This document shows, one piece after another, positions 12,363-24,765 of a DNA stretch of 64,000 nucleotides. The notes under the pieces are model-generated. The model saw only the letters and a program-made list of their open reading frames with translations, ran no database searches and was not told the DNA's origin. The translations under genes and the position numbers were made by a program. The stretch covers positions 6,294,433-6,358,432 of the forward strand of contig NC_019868.2 of NCBI RefSeq assembly GCF_002234675.1, given 5' to 3'. Origin of the DNA: Oryzias latipes. Lineage: Eukaryota; Chordata; Actinopteri; Beloniformes; Adrianichthyidae. How positions within the stretch are numbered: position 1 is the stretch's first letter; every line of letters begins with the position of its first letter.

Positions 12363-15300
12363 ATGATCAGAGGGCTGGCTACTTTCATTCTTCTAGGGGG
12401 AGTATGTGAGTGTTCAATGTGGTTCCAGAAAAAAATGTACATAAAAAGCATTTAACCATGATTTTGTCCTGTCTTCCATAATTTGTCATTTGTCTCCTTT
12501 TTTTCAGTTGTGATTGAAACCCTGGAGCTTCCTGAAGAAATCCCCTTGATTGAGGCAGAACTTGGTGATAATGTGACTTTCACATGTTCCTCTCAGGATT
12601 TTGACCAGGCACTGATGTACTGGTATAAGTTTCAATATGGTTATGTGATCCATACAATTTTAAAGAGCAGTTTTGGGAAATTTAATGAACATTTTGACGA
12701 CTCAAAAATCTATACTGTAAAAAAGAATGATGATAAATTAATTCTCACAATAAAAAATGTCAGCAAAGAAGATGAAGCCGCTTACTTTTGTCAGGCAGGT
12801 TCTTCATACAACATGGAATTCATCAATGGGATTCATTTATTTGTGAAAGGTGAAGTATGTTCTTCTGTGCTTTTTGATGCCACATTGGAAACAACTGTTT
12901 TAATTAAAATTTGTTCTGGTGCATTTCACAGGTCCTAAAAATGAACTGAAATCTGGATCTGTGAAACCGAGTCCAAAACTGGAGTTGGTCCTGCTGGGAA
13001 ACACAGTGAATCTGCAGTGTTCAGTTCTGTCTGAAAAGAATCTGTGTGCCAGAGAACGCAGAGTTTACTGGTACAAAGCTGGATCTAAATCTCCCGCAGA
13101 CATCTTTCATGCAACCAGTCCCAGCTGTGATGATCGAGAAGGGAGATGTGTCTACAATCTGTCCAAAACCATACAGACTTTCTCCGATTGTGGCGTTTAC
13201 ACCTGTGCTGTGGTCTCATGTGGAGAAATCATGTTTGGTGAAGGAACCAAAGTGCAGATGGGTATGTTCTACTATCTAACATGTATGCTTTCATGAAATT
13301 TTAAATTTAAGAAAATTGAAATGTTTCAACTGTGAAATATTGTACAGTCTATAAAAACAGGAAACCATGTGAGAGTGTGGTCTCCAGCTGATGGTAAATG
13401 CAGTTGGTTTCCCGCTCTGCGGTTCTTTTTGTCTGTTAGTGTTTTAAGTTGCTTGTTCCTGCCCTTCTCCTCGTCACATCAAAGGCACTGCTTATCCATT
13501 TTTATAGTATGTGTGAAGGAAATTGCTTTATTATTATCATTATTTATGTTAAGGATATTCTTCCTCTTTCGGCTTCTCCCATCAGGGGTCGCCACAGCGA
13601 ACAAGTCGCATGGTAAACTTGGCAATGTTTTACGCCGGATGCCCTTCCTTAAGGATATTGAAAAACTCAAAATGAAATTGCAGTCCCACAAAATCACTAC
13701 ATGAAAACACATTTATAATTATTTTCTTGGATTTGTTAACCCTAGTCCACCATATTAAACAAGTTAAATACAAATTTACTTTAAGAAATTTGACCCAAAA
13801 AAATTTAGGATAGAATATATAAATTATCACTGTTATTTAAATTAACTAAAAGATTCCTTATAATCCTTTTATTTAAACTTAACCCCAACTGTTACTAGTT
13901 ACACTGAGCAAACCTTTAGTTAGTTGGTTTACATGAGCAAATGTAACATAGCATTTCTCCTTTTTTTTTATTTCAGCACAAGACATGTTGTGTACCAATG
14001 CTAAACAACATATCAGCATATTTGGGACACTGTTAGCCTGCAGCATACTTGCAAATATTGCATTATTTCTTGCAAGGAAGAGGCAAAAAGGAGTTTTCGG
14101 GCTCTGCAAAGGTGAGTTCATTATTCTTATTGCATCTACTATCTGTTCTAAATGGTTTTTCAGAAATATGTTTAAAACTGAAATACATTGTTAATTTGGC
14201 AAATACACATTCAGTTTTTGCTGTTTTGCTTGTTCATGTCATCAAAGTGACTTGAGGCTGCATTCAAGGGTGCGGTCACTTCCACTGCATGTGTGGATAC
14301 TTTCAGCTGAAGGTTTCTCCTTTTCACAAGTTTTCAAAGGTCACCTCTTTTACTGGGGAGGAAATGTGCAGAAACATAAGCACATCTTAAGTTCATCATG
14401 AGACTTATTCTTCATGTTACCATGCAGCTCTGTATTACTGCTATCCACTACAGCAATTCTTGTTATTCTTCCGTAATTTTTTGCTAAACTAATTTTTATT
14501 AGTTTAGCAAAAGTTAGTATTAGTAATATATTAGTAGAATATATAAAATAATTTATAAAAAATGTAATTACCAAACTATGAAACTATACATAGTAAGTGT
14601 CTTATGATCAAAGTAGTTTTTATAGAAGACAATTTGAAGTATTTAATATTTAAACTAATGAATGAATATTGTAGTTTTAAAATGTATTTGTGAATATAAT
14701 TGTGATAAACAAATTAACGGTGGCCCAGAGGTGCAAGACACATTTACATTTAAGATACAACAACAACAAATCCCAGCAAAAATGAACAAATACTAAAACA
14801 CAACAGCAAATCTGCTGCAAATGAACAAATACTGAATTACAAAAGACAGCCCCGTTACAAATGACCACATCAGAAACACAACAACGAAAGCACGGATTCT
14901 AACAGAAAGTTATTTATCACTCTTTTCCTTATGTGGACATTATAAATACATGAAACAGTCCAAAAGCATTTTTTTTATTATATTACTACAGTAAAAATTA
15001 AAACAATGTTTAGCAATGTAAGGTTTTTGCATCTCATTTGTAATTCTTAGAGTTTTAATACAATTTAAAAAAATGCTTTTGGAGCGTTTCCATGCATTTA
15101 TAAAGAAAACAGTAAGAAATAACTTTAAAATATCATACACGATTAGTTTTGTATTATGAAGCTTTCTGTTAGAAGCCGTGTCTCTGCTTTCGTTGTTGTG
15201 TTTCTGGATTTGGTCATTTGTGACAGATTGTTTTTGTCATTCGATAATTTGTCATTTGCACCTGGATTTGCTTTTGTGTTTTAGGACTCTGTAATTTGTT

Positions 15301-16463
15301 CCGCGATTTGCTGTTGTGTTTCAGTATTTGTTCAATTTTCCTGGGATTTGTTGATGTTGTTGTATCTTAAATTTAAAGATGTTTTGCACCTCTTGGCTAT
15401 TTCACAGATTTGTAAAATGCAATGACCTTAAATTGTTTATTTCATTTTTGCAATTACAAACAAAAAACATTTTTTGTTCCTGTTTGAATTTTGCATTTCA
15501 ATTTGATGAGACCAAATAGGAGTGCTTACATTCCAGAGATAGATTTATTTTTCTCTTCCCTTTATTTATGATCCTTTTTGATACGGTACGGAAGCCCATT
15601 GAGACGACTGCTGTTGTAAATTTGGGCTATATAAATAAAATTGAATTGAATTACCTTAAGACCCCAACATCTCACGCAAAAGCGAAACACCAGCTAACCA
15701 CTGGTGCAGTGGGTAGCACTCTTGTCACAGCAATAAGGTCCTAGTTCAAATCCTGGCTGGGACCCTTCTGCATGGAATTTGCATGTTCAGCGTGCTTGGG
15801 CGTTCTCCGGGCACTCAGGCTTCCTCCAGTATTGCAAAAACAACTAAAGTATGCAACTGAGACAAGCTCTGGCAGTCTTGTGACCCCCCTTTGGGGTCAT
15901 AAATTGGGATTTAGTTCTTCAAACTTTATATGTTTAGTGCTAAATATTCCAGTTAAGCGCATAGCGTTTTACATTAAAACTATTCCCCGATTCCTCTCTT
16001 CACCCAACCAGTTCACCATTAATTTTGGCCCTCACCTTAGGAACCACTAAGAGTGATTTGGGTTTGTTTTGTCACTTGCCCAGCTTTGTCTGAGAGAACA
16101 CATGGCCTCTTGCAAGTGTGATTGCACTTTTCATGAATAATACCCAGTCTGTGCTAGAATCACTGGTGCAATACATTAATTCATTCATGTATGTATTTAT
16201 TAGGCGATGCTGCAAGGTCCAGCCAGGCTGAACAGCTTAGATCAGCTGAAGACCAACCAAACCATGGGGTAGGTATAATCCAGACATTCTTAAACAATTG
16301 AAACATTTGACTTCTTTGTAATATTTTAAAAATACAAACTTTGTAACAAAGTAAAGATATGTTTTAGAGTTTGAATGTTGTGGAAATTGGAATAGACTAA
16401 ACTATTTAATACAAAAAAATAAAATGGAAGTAGTACAGTATAGAAAGATGTAATCTTGATGTA

Positions 16464-16512
<49 letters not shown>

Positions 16513-18627
16513 TCTTGAACTAAAATCATACATTCATTTGGAAGCAGGACTCTGAAGCAGACCTGCATGCTTGGTCCAGACTTCTGGGAAAAAAAACTCT
16601 GGCCCATTTCACCCAAAACAAAGCATTAGGTGTAAATAAACGTTATATATATATTATAAGTGAGCGTTCACTTTTGCCAAATAGGGTAGGCTCTCTTCCG
16701 AAACAAGCTCTGTGTGACCAAGGTACCATCAGTGCAGAGTGGAGCCACCAAAACAAAAATGGCTGAGACAATAAAAGCTTATAAAAATTTAATTTAATGA
16801 ACAATTTAAAATCTAAAAGTGTTGTTTTACTCCGATTAGCAGTACACAGATAAAACAATGAAAGGGAAGGGCAGGAATAAAACAGGAAGGCTGAGCCGAC
16901 CGCCCGTGCAGGAGGGGAGGGAAGGGAGAGGCCGTGGGCTAAGCCAGTACGCGGCATAGCACCTCACTCCACTCCGTGCTGAAAACAAATCCACACACAC
17001 AAGAAAAACGTGCAAAAGAAACTTCCACTACACACTAAAAGGGAAATAAACAAATACAGTGAGGGAACTGGAGTGAGGACGACGCTGCCAAAAGAGGCCA
17101 ACCTCACCAACACCACACGCACCGGCGCCCGACTCAGACCTATGCAACAGTAAAAAGAAATCAGAGTCAGCCACACCATAAATACAGCACCACTCTAAAA
17201 CACATTAAAATGTATAAAAAGGGTGGGTAAAGAACACGCAGTGGCTCATGACATGTGCCACACGCCCAGCCGCTTACAGCATCACCATGCAGGCAGGCAG
17301 CCACTCTCTGTCAACTCACTCCCTGTTCCTTATAAATGGGCAGACACAGCTGAACTACATCCCCAATCAAGCAGGCATGCACCTGTCACAGGCATACCTG
17401 CCGGTTCCATCTGGTACAGATCAAATGAGGTTCAAACACATGTTTCTATGTAATACATTTATAATAATCTATTTTCATAAATAAATTAACAAAAACATTA
17501 CCTCAAGCGGGCCTGCAGCTATCAATTTTTGAGCAGTTCAGAGAACACAATTACATGTTTTTCACTAATCCTCCATTAAACCTATTGTGTTGAATTAACT
17601 ATTAATTTAAAGTAAAATTATTTTACTAATTATATTTTGTTGTTGTCAAGAATAGCCTTTTAGCTAAAGTTCTGGATTTGGTTAGGATAGCAAAGGTGTT
17701 TGATTTAAAATGAAATGAGTTCATCTGTGCTGCTCTTGAGTTGAAATGCAGTGGTGGGGGTGCTCTGCAATTGTTGTGAGGCAGTGTGAGAAGGAAATTT
17801 AAAGCATATACACAATATTACCATTAATATTCTCTCACCCATATAAGTGATCAGAATCAGGTGTCCTGATCACTTGGCTTGGCCACAGGTCTGTAAAATC
17901 AAGCACTCAGGTATCAAGCACAAACATTTGCGAAAGAATGTGCCGCTCTCAGGAGTTCAGTGAATTCCATTATGGAACAGTCATAGGATGCCACCTGTGC
18001 AACAAATCCATACGTGACATTTCCTGTCTCCTGAATATTCCAGTCAGCTGTCAGCTCTGTCATAACAAAATGGAAGACTTTGGGGACACTAGCCACTCAG
18101 CCCCCTAGTGGTAGAGCACATAAACTGATGGAGAGGGGTCAGTGGATGCTGAAGTGCAGAGCACAGAGATCACCGACTTTCTGCAAATTGCTGCAGAGAT
18201 CTAAACTTCATTTGACGTCCAGATCAGCCCAAGTACAGTATGCAGAGAGCTTCATGAAATGGGTTTCCATGGTTACTCAGCGCCAACAGTCCCACCCACA
18301 AATCAGATAGGAATTTTTAATGAGTTCCTGTTGCTCTGCAGATATTATGTCCTAAAAAAACAACACAGGTCTTTTTTAATTTAGGCTAAAAGCAGCATAA
18401 TCATGTTTAAAAGACCACTGGGAACGGTTTTAACAATATTTTGGAGTGAATATTTAATCTTAAACACTAATAAATGTTTTCTGCAGGGTTTTGGGGAAAC
18501 TGAGATGTGTTATGCAGCCTTGGATTTCACTCCAGGACAATTAAGAAGACCAAAAATCACAGAAAACCCAGCAGAGGACTATATATACTCACAGACAATG
18601 TTTAAAAGAAGAGTTCGTGAAGAGTAA
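12363..18627 (+). CDS. Novel immune-type receptor (NITR gene B), complete, ITIM-like tail
   Basis: Exons: 12363-12405 (signal peptide), 12508-12849 (V), 12932-13261 (I), 13977-14111 (transmembrane), 16204-16268 and 18487-18627 (cytoplasmic). They join in frame to a 351-residue protein with GT/AG splice sites. The start is the ATG in GTGCCACAATG, shared with genes A-E in outline. The V domain has C41, W53 and C109 (YFCQAG). The I domain has VYWYKAG, then YTCAVVSCGEIMFGEGTKV. The transmembrane helix (about 251-271) has no charged residue and contains LLACSILAN. The last exon has MCYAAL at Y314, with methionine at the -2 position so only ITIM-like, and IYSQTM at Y339. By family knowledge such motifs recruit SH2 phosphatases. 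The ligand is unknown. Introns carry a dispersed repeat, a foldback element, a SINE, a (TA)n tract and a Tc1 remnant. Confidence 0.92.
13562..13650 (+). repeat. Dispersed teleost repeat (GGGGTCGCCACAGCGAA family), short copy
   Basis: Contains CCCATCAGGGGTCGCCACAG, GTCGCATGGTAAACTTGGC and CCGGATGCCCTTCC, nearly identical to 1796-1880. It lies in the NITR gene B intron between the I and transmembrane exons. Confidence 0.7.
14722..15398. repeat. Foldback element: long inverted repeat
   Basis: The left arm (14722-14909) is the reverse complement of the right arm (15162-15398) with scattered mismatches and small indels. The outer ends read CCCAGAGGTGCAA and TTGCACCTCTTGG. The inner ends read TTCTAACAGAAAG and CTTTCTGTTAGAA. 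The interior also shows diverged symmetry (AAAGCATTTTTTT and AAAAAAATGCTTT). It is a 0.68-kb near-palindrome in the NITR gene B intron after the transmembrane exon. No transposase was found; the superfamily is unassigned. Confidence 0.75.
15590..15655 (+). repeat. 3' tail of a dispersed element
   Basis: The motif GGGCTATATAAATAAAATTG followed by a repeated AATTGAATT is a typical 3' end of fish LINE/SINE elements. Only the tail is evident. Confidence 0.5.
15662..15845 (+). repeat. SINE-like repeat with GCAGTGGGTAGCACTCTTG head
   Basis: It reads GGTGCAGTGGGTAGCACTC, then TTCAAATCCTGGCTGGGACC (B-box-like), TTCTGCATGGAATTTGCATG and CTCCGGGCACTCAGGCTTCC. Minus-strand relatives lie at 22435-22640 and 32735-32995. 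The head is tRNA-like, so it is read as a SINE and not as a tRNA gene. Confidence 0.65.
16466..16507. repeat. (TA)n microsatellite
   Basis: An uninterrupted TA dinucleotide run in an intron of NITR gene B. The open frame crossing it on the minus strand (isoleucine/tyrosine alternation) is an artefact. Confidence 0.95.
16508..17869. other. Intron of NITR gene B, unassigned sequence
   Basis: Contains a G/C-richer block at about 16860-17440 unlike its AT-rich surroundings, possibly an unrecognised transposon or LTR fragment. I saw no terminal repeats or coding motif. Confidence 0.4.
17870..18310 (+). mobile_element. Tc1-like transposase remnant, N-terminal part
   Basis: The sequence translates in patches to the N-terminal DNA-binding region of fish Tc1-like transposases: a frame with GCHLCNKSIRDIS, then TKWKTLGTLATQPPSGRAHK, then MERGQ and a block ending near FMKWVSMVT. 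Frameshifts separate the patches. It lies in the last intron of NITR gene B. It is a different Tc1 stretch from 9880-10165, which covers the catalytic part. Confidence 0.75.
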
Positions 18628-18760
18628 ACAGATTATTGTGTTAGTCAGTAACACAAGAAAAATGTTTACTATTTAGTTAAAAGTTAATGTAAGCAAATGT
18701 AAAATGTGGAATTTTGTATTATACTGTTTTTTGAATTGTACTATTGGCAATTTTCTTAAA

Positions 18761-18766
18761 AATAAA
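18761..18766 (+). promoter_or_regulatory. Poly(A) signal AATAAA of NITR gene B
   Basis: The first AATAAA downstream of the stop codon, 134 bp after it, in AT-rich sequence. It gives a 3' UTR of about 150-170 nt. Confidence 0.65.
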
Positions 18767-18789
18767 TCTAACTTCTATAATCTAAGGAC

Positions 18790-20965
18790 ATGTCGTATGT
18801 GTGTTTTATTGTTTCCTTTTGACTGTTCAGTTAAAGAAGTTTAAGTAAAGAGCCTCCTTACACATTTTGCCCCATAATTTTTATTCTTCCTTCAAAAATT
18901 GACCTGTCCATTTCGACCGCTTCCTTAAAACTTGAGATTTTCACTTATTTTCAAATTATTTACCCACAGGCATTCTACCTTACAGAGCCCCTTAGGGGCC
19001 TTGGAAAAAATGTAATAAGTAATTGGCTACTGGTTTCTCACACGCATGAGAAAGTATTTGGTACTTAAGAGAAACTAAGTGGTCATTCAAGCAACGGAGA
19101 CTTTTTACTTGAAAATGACATTATGTTGAAAGGTGACGATTTCAAAAAACATTGACCGAGCTTGATGGAGGAAGAACAGTTTACTTACAATTTGTCACAC
19201 AGAGACTCTATAAATCCATCCTGAATTGAGTCTGATGCTCCACCAAACACAAAAACTCCTTTCTCCATTTGAAATGTCCAACTGCTCAAAGGGGCGTGCA
19301 TCGCGACCACACCCCACTGCTGATCTATCCCACTTCCCTTTCTTGCTTTGCGTCCTGGTGGCATGTCCCTCTATCTTCCAGTGGCATGGCTCCATGTCCT
19401 CCGTTGTTGTCCCACTGCGGCTCATTCTTGGTTCCGCTCACCGCGAAAGGTGTCCACCTCAATGGGTCTCCACCACTGCTGGTCCTGCGCCACGTTCTCT
19501 CTAGGAGATGGGTCACACCTTGATCTGCATTCTTTCCCAAGGGAAACTGCCTACACCCTACCTCTGGTGGTGCAGCACAGATCTGAGAGGCAGTTAACCC
19601 CCGTCTTGGCCTCCTCTCTTTCCTCCTTTCTAATTCTGGAACTCTTCCTCTGTTTTTGACCAGGTCTCTTAAAAAAACGATCAATGTCAGATGTGCATCT
19701 TTTGCCTCTTCCACGGTTATTTCCATGAGGGGTTCAGGGTCCTTGTAATTTCGACTCACACCGTCCAGAACAAGGCGCCCAGAATTAACACAATAAAAAA
19801 ACACGCCGTTACAATTACATGAGCTTATTGAGTTTTCTTTTTCCTTTACGGCTTTGCTTGTCTGGCATCACTGTTATTTTATGTCTGAATGTAAACTAAA
19901 AAGTCTTCTAAGGGTATGTTTTGGCACAGTTTATTGAAAAAAAGTTTTTGCGCTTGGAGGAGGTGGTTTTCAAAGCATATCGAATTTGACACATTTCTGA
20001 GTGGCGTATATACTTTTTAAGCGAAGCAATTGTCTCAAGGGTTTATTTATAAAATGATTGACAACCTGCTCATTGCCTTGCTGTGACTGCAAAACGCTGA
20101 GGCAGAGGAGGGTGGTGTGTTCATCCACTCAGTAGAAACACGCAATACAGAGGCGAATTGCACTATCTAGTCTAGTGCAAAATATGAGATACTTTTGGTC
20201 TGTACTGTAAATGTAACTGTATTGGAGATATAAGATATTTCCATTCTTGCATTATTATTTTTTGTCCGCTTTCTCTGGAACTCTGTTTGGGTGTGAAGTT
20301 AGACTGTGGTGGACTGAGCATTGTAAGGCACAGACAACAAAAAATGATATAAAAAAAGTTTACATTTATTTTTTAAAACATCTAGATTGACAATAATGGC
20401 CCCCTAAAAGAGGTCAAAGTAACAAAATTAACTGAAGCTTTAAATTTAACAGGAGAGGACAACTGAGCAGACCAACAAACTTACTTAAACTGACTGAACT
20501 GATTGAAAACAAAAGAGAACACATATAGTGGCTGGTCAGACCAACTAGACAGACAAGGGGGAACTGAAAAAGACTGAGACAAACTACAGCAAATAAACAA
20601 AATTAAAGGTAAATTAACATACACAAATAATTAAACTAATGAACATCAAAAAGAAATTAAAGCAATATTCAACACAAAAAGAGTTTCTTCTCCCCCCGGG
20701 CAATGGTACAGTCCAATTAGCTTGCTGAATTAGCCTCTGCTGACTTGCATGCATTGTTGTGTCAGGCATAACACACATTTGGAATCGACGTTTCATTACA
20801 TCCAGCCGGACGTGATAGGGTTTGTGTCTTGTTTGAAAAAGAAAACCTCTAAAAGTGTGTGCACAATATAAAAAAAATAAATGACATGTGGTACGGGACG
20901 ATTACTGCCCTGATGGGGGGCAGCATAGGCAGCCATAACAATCACATTGATTTTCTAAACATGTT
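18790..20965. other. Intergenic region between NITR genes B and C (left part)
   Basis: No gene supported. An open frame at 19325-19804 (-) has no recognisable domain. The stretches 19190-19810 and 20340-20830 differ in composition from their surroundings and may be old transposon fragments. I could not name them. Confidence 0.4.
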
Positions 20966-20969
20966 ACGT

Positions 20970-21150
20970 CTCTTTCGGGGTAACGGGCTTACACCCTACT
21001 TCTGCTGCTTGTGCAGAGGACATCCTGGACAGGTCGCCAGTCTGTCACAGGGCTGCAATCACACACCCATGCACAATCACATTTACAACTAGGGACCATT
21101 TAGAGTAACCATTTAACCTATGAAGTGTGTTTTTGGATGGTGGGAGGAAG
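20970..21150 (-). repeat. Dispersed repeat with GGACAGGTCGCCAGTCTGTC
   Basis: Contains GGACAGGTCGCCAGTCTGTC, TCACAGGGCTGCAATCACAC and a GGTGGGAGGAAGCCCTG end. The copy at 32735-32995 shares the GCCAGTCTGTCGCAGGGCC block and continues into a SINE-like head on its far side, so this is likely a partial copy of a longer element. Confidence 0.6.
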
Positions 21151-21244
21151 CCCTGTGTATGCCTTGTCTGATTGTGGTGACTCACCTCTGTTTTCTGTGG
21201 CAGGAGTGGTCCACCAGCAAAAGAGGTCCCTAAGGGTACAAGAA

Positions 21245-21286
21245 CCTTATATTGGTTCCGGGGAGGGAACCAAAATCATTGTAAAG
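21245..21286 (+). other. Orphan J-like (Ig G-strand) motif followed by a splice donor
   Basis: The frame reads EPYIGSGEGTKIIVK and is followed directly by GTAACA, a plausible donor. Upstream, CTGTTTTCTGTGGCAG at about 21190-21205 could be an acceptor, giving a possible exon 21206-21286 with no stop in this frame. GxGxGTKxxV is the conserved J/G-strand pattern of V-type Ig domains, and the NITR I domains here contain FGEGTKV. No V exon, signal exon or recombination-signal heptamer was found nearby. It could be a relic Ig exon or chance. Confidence 0.3.
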
Positions 21287-21516
21287 GTAACAGGGGAGAT
21301 TTAGAGTAGTAATTTTATTATTTGAGTGAATTATTGAAATGCTTTAGGAACAGCTAGTGAGTTCTATTTTTGTATGAGGAGATTGTCTATTTTTATAGGG
21401 GTTGGGGAAACTTTGAATGTAAATATTTTAATATTTTGTGTAAATAGATTATCTGTGGGAACCTGGGTGGATAGTAGCCCCCAAAAGAGAAATCCTATAA
21501 AGGTGGGAGTTGTAAC

Positions 21517-22308
21517 TAGGGATGGGAATAGAAGCCCCATGAAGCTTCCCTTGGGGTTCATGTAATTGTGCCGGAAAAATGAACCACATTCAGGGCTTTG
21601 AAACCACACAGAACAGCGGCATCTGGTGGCGGACTGGACGTATATCAACATATGTTTCAACTAAGCTCCTTGTAACACTTCAATGTGGAAATGATGATGA
21701 AAAAACATTTAAAAAAACAATGTTGTTAATGAGGATTAGAAAAAAATAACATTAAACAACACCACGTGACGTTTTCTGTTAAAGGTGCCTAACACAGCAA
21801 AATACACATCACATGAAGAAAATAAACACAAAGAAAAAAAATTTGTAAAACACTGGTCTTGAACACAAGTACTCTGGATGCAAACCCAGTTGACAGTTCC
21901 CCTGAGCTATCCCTACTGCCATTATAAATTCATTGAGGTGTTTTATACATAATGTTCATGCATTGTCTTATTTTCTAAGACATTGAGTTGAAACGATCTT
22001 GAGCCACAGTATGTTTTTTACCAGGAACTATGGTAAAGTGCAATGAACTGCAATCTTGGGGAAACAATAAAACTGGTCGGGAAATGTTCGGGATTCATTT
22101 ATTGTTATATTGTAATAGCGCACCCAACTTTTCATAACACAAGTGACATATGAACCTGGTTCGACCAAACGATGCATTTGGCGCGTCATATGTCATCAAC
22201 CACATGATCTGCGCAAATTGACACACGGCCTGAAATATTGTGCCGAACCACTCTGTTTCATGAAGGTGAAACGCACGCCGAAGCGTCGTGTCAAACGGGC
22301 CATCACTA
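21517..22308. mobile_element. Non-autonomous hAT-type DNA element with perfect 8-bp TSD
   Basis: The flanking direct repeats GTTGTAAC (21509-21516 and 22309-22316) are identical. The ends are TAGGGATGGG on the left and the complement of TAGTGATGGCC on the right, short imperfect terminal inverted repeats in the style of hAT elements. It is 792 bp long and no transposase frame is present. Confidence 0.7.
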
Positions 22309-22434
22309 GTTGTAACCATTTGGAGGGTGGTTGTTGGTTAGTGGTTAGAGCTTGGGGCATGACTGTGAATGGTAACAGAGAAAATGGAAAAAAAAAGTTT
22401 TGAGCTAAACCCAAGTCCTGAGACTCCGCCTGTA

Positions 22435-22640
22435 CTTTAACCATGATGACGGCCTATGAGACTACGAGCTGAACGTGACAGAGTCCGTGGAGAAAACCCA
22501 GACATGCACGGGGAGAAACTCCACACAGAAGGTCCCCCATTGGTCTTCTGTTTCAGGTACCCCAGCTGGGACTTGAGCAGTGAGCCTTGCTGTGGGGCAA
22601 GAGCGCTAACCACTGCACCACTGTTCAGCCCCACAATCCC
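22435..22640 (-). repeat. SINE-like repeat, minus orientation
   Basis: It carries GGAGAAACTCCACACAGAAG, CAGCTGGGACTTGAGCAGTG and GCAAGAGCGCTAACCACTGC. This is the reverse complement of the head seen at 15662-15845. Confidence 0.65.
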
Positions 22641-22649
22641 ATAGTTGCT

Positions 22650-24765
22650 TGAAATAAATTTTGGTTCAACGATGCAACTGCAGTACAGGCGTAAAATTCC
22701 AGTTGCGGGTGAGGTCACCAGCAGGTTTGACATTCTGCAGCAACTGGGGCAATGATGACGAGCGGTAGTGCCGTGGCAGAAAATTTTTAAATCAAAGTCT
22801 TGTTCACGTCCTTGATTTTGAATGACTTATCATGTGAGTTAGTTTGTGTTTTTTTTTTGTTTTTTGTTTTTTTGCATAATATAATTAAATGAATACAGTT
22901 TTATTGCGAAATAGCCTTTTTTTGACATTAATTGTGGTGATGAAAACATGCAGCTTTAGCAGCTTACTTGATGAGCAAAACAACACAGTTAAGGTAATTT
23001 CTAATAAATGCAGATTCAATCTGTTGTGATTTTACACAGCAAATTCCTGAAGCACCTTGGTCCGAAAAAAAACAACCCATTTAACCATAATTTAGAAAAA
23101 GAAAATATAAATTAATCAAATGTTTAACAATTGTAATACTTATTTTAAGTGTTATAAACTGTCTCCTGATGTAACAGTAGAAATGTTGTGCTTCCTGACA
23201 ATGTTAATTAATTCACCCATGTAAAGAAAGTGAAACAAATGCAGCAAGCACAGAGCTCTGTAATACACAAACACTGACAGCTTTGAAAGGAAAAGTAAGC
23301 TTAAATGATTAACAAGCTGTTACTTTCATGTCATTTTTACTATTATCTTAAATAATCATTTAATTGGCAACAGTCATTTTATTTTTCCTACTTTTTTCCT
23401 GGTTTGAGCACAAGAGAGGAAGAAGTCAAACTGCAGCCTGCTAGAATGATGCCTTCTGTCAGCCCCTAAAGAGAAACCTCTGAAGCACTGCACCCAAAGA
23501 CTTATCATTGTTATCTCCATTAACAGACTTCCTGTTCCTTTGTACAAATGTTTGCCATCGCACCATCTGGACAGAAGCAACTGTTACTGAGCCCCAATGT
23601 TGTGTCATATATTTTTAAATATATTTATTTTCTCAAAACAAATATGGTTATTCCTGTACAAGAAACTGAGCTTTCTTAATGTGATTTTAAAAACGTTTTT
23701 GTCTTTTAAAAATGTGAAAAAAAATAATAAAAAGAGATCCCAAATTACACCAACAAAAACCAGGACAGTCAAGTCTATTTAAAGTCTTCTGAGGAAGGAA
23801 AACTGATGACAAATATGGCACCAACTCTTCTTTGAAGCACATCAGGAAGCAAAATAAGTGCTTTGTAAAAATGTCTTTAGAATGATTGGTGGGCTTTACC
23901 ACTTCAAAGATCTCAGGAAGTCCGAACGCTGCTTGAATGGGGAACACACGACTCTGTTCTTAGATTCTATCAAGTCAGAATGCTTTTAAAATAACATATC
24001 TACATTTTTTTTAAATCTGGTGTCCCATAAAAAATAAAACATTCATGTGATACAGTATTTTTAACATTTGTGTAAAATTTTGTTCATCTTTTGACATTTG
24101 TGTTTTAGTCAAGGATAATATTTTAGACCAATACTTTTGGATGTTTTTCAAGAAACTCACTTTTAGTGAATACCAACTGGGCAAATACAAAAACAAGCAC
24201 CCTTGTGAAAAAAATAAAAAATACTGGTTAAGGAATAAAATTGGTAACTTGTTTTTATTGCATTGTGGCATTTGTGCGTCATTACCAATGAAACACTGTC
24301 AAAGCCGCATGTGCTTTGCAAAGGAGATGAGCTGTAAAATGTAGGTTGCGGAAGGCCATTTCTGTGTCAGACAAAACAAAGATTATTGTTACTCAGAAAG
24401 AGAGTGGCTTTGAGTATCAACAGGATAGTTACCCACATACCTTGAAAAGCTTTATTTAGATATGAACACTTTGTCTCACAGATAAAGGTCTGGGCTTTGG
24501 GGGGTATGAGAAATGTACCTAAATGGCTTGAGTTTCATTTTGAGTTTATTCAATTGGAACATACGTCCTTCAACACAGGAACAGCTTTCATATAATTAAC
24601 AAAAATAATTCACAATCTGAGAGAATACAAACAAACTGAACAGTTAATACTTGAAACGCTAAAGGTAATTAAACCAAAAAGTCTCACCTCAAACAGAGTA
24701 GCTGCTTCAAAAAAAGTATAAAACTACTATGTAGATATAACAAATTATACATATTTTTAGTTTTG
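22650..24765. other. Intergenic region, nothing recognised
   Basis: AT-rich DNA. A short segment at 23882-23908 (ATGATTGGTGGGCTTTACCA and following) recurs with few changes at 35895-35921. No coding exon was identified. Confidence 0.45.

Noticed and set aside
16326..16616. Minus-strand open frame with an isoleucine/tyrosine repeat
   Set aside because: It is created by the (TA)n microsatellite.
19325..19804. 159-codon minus-strand open frame
   Set aside because: No motif I recognise. The charged, arginine-rich composition looks like antisense of repeat-like DNA, and no supporting exon structure was seen.
21195..21245. Recombination signal (CACTGTG heptamer) before the J-like motif
   Set aside because: I found no convincing heptamer or nonamer at the right spacing, so I do not call it a rearranging J segment.
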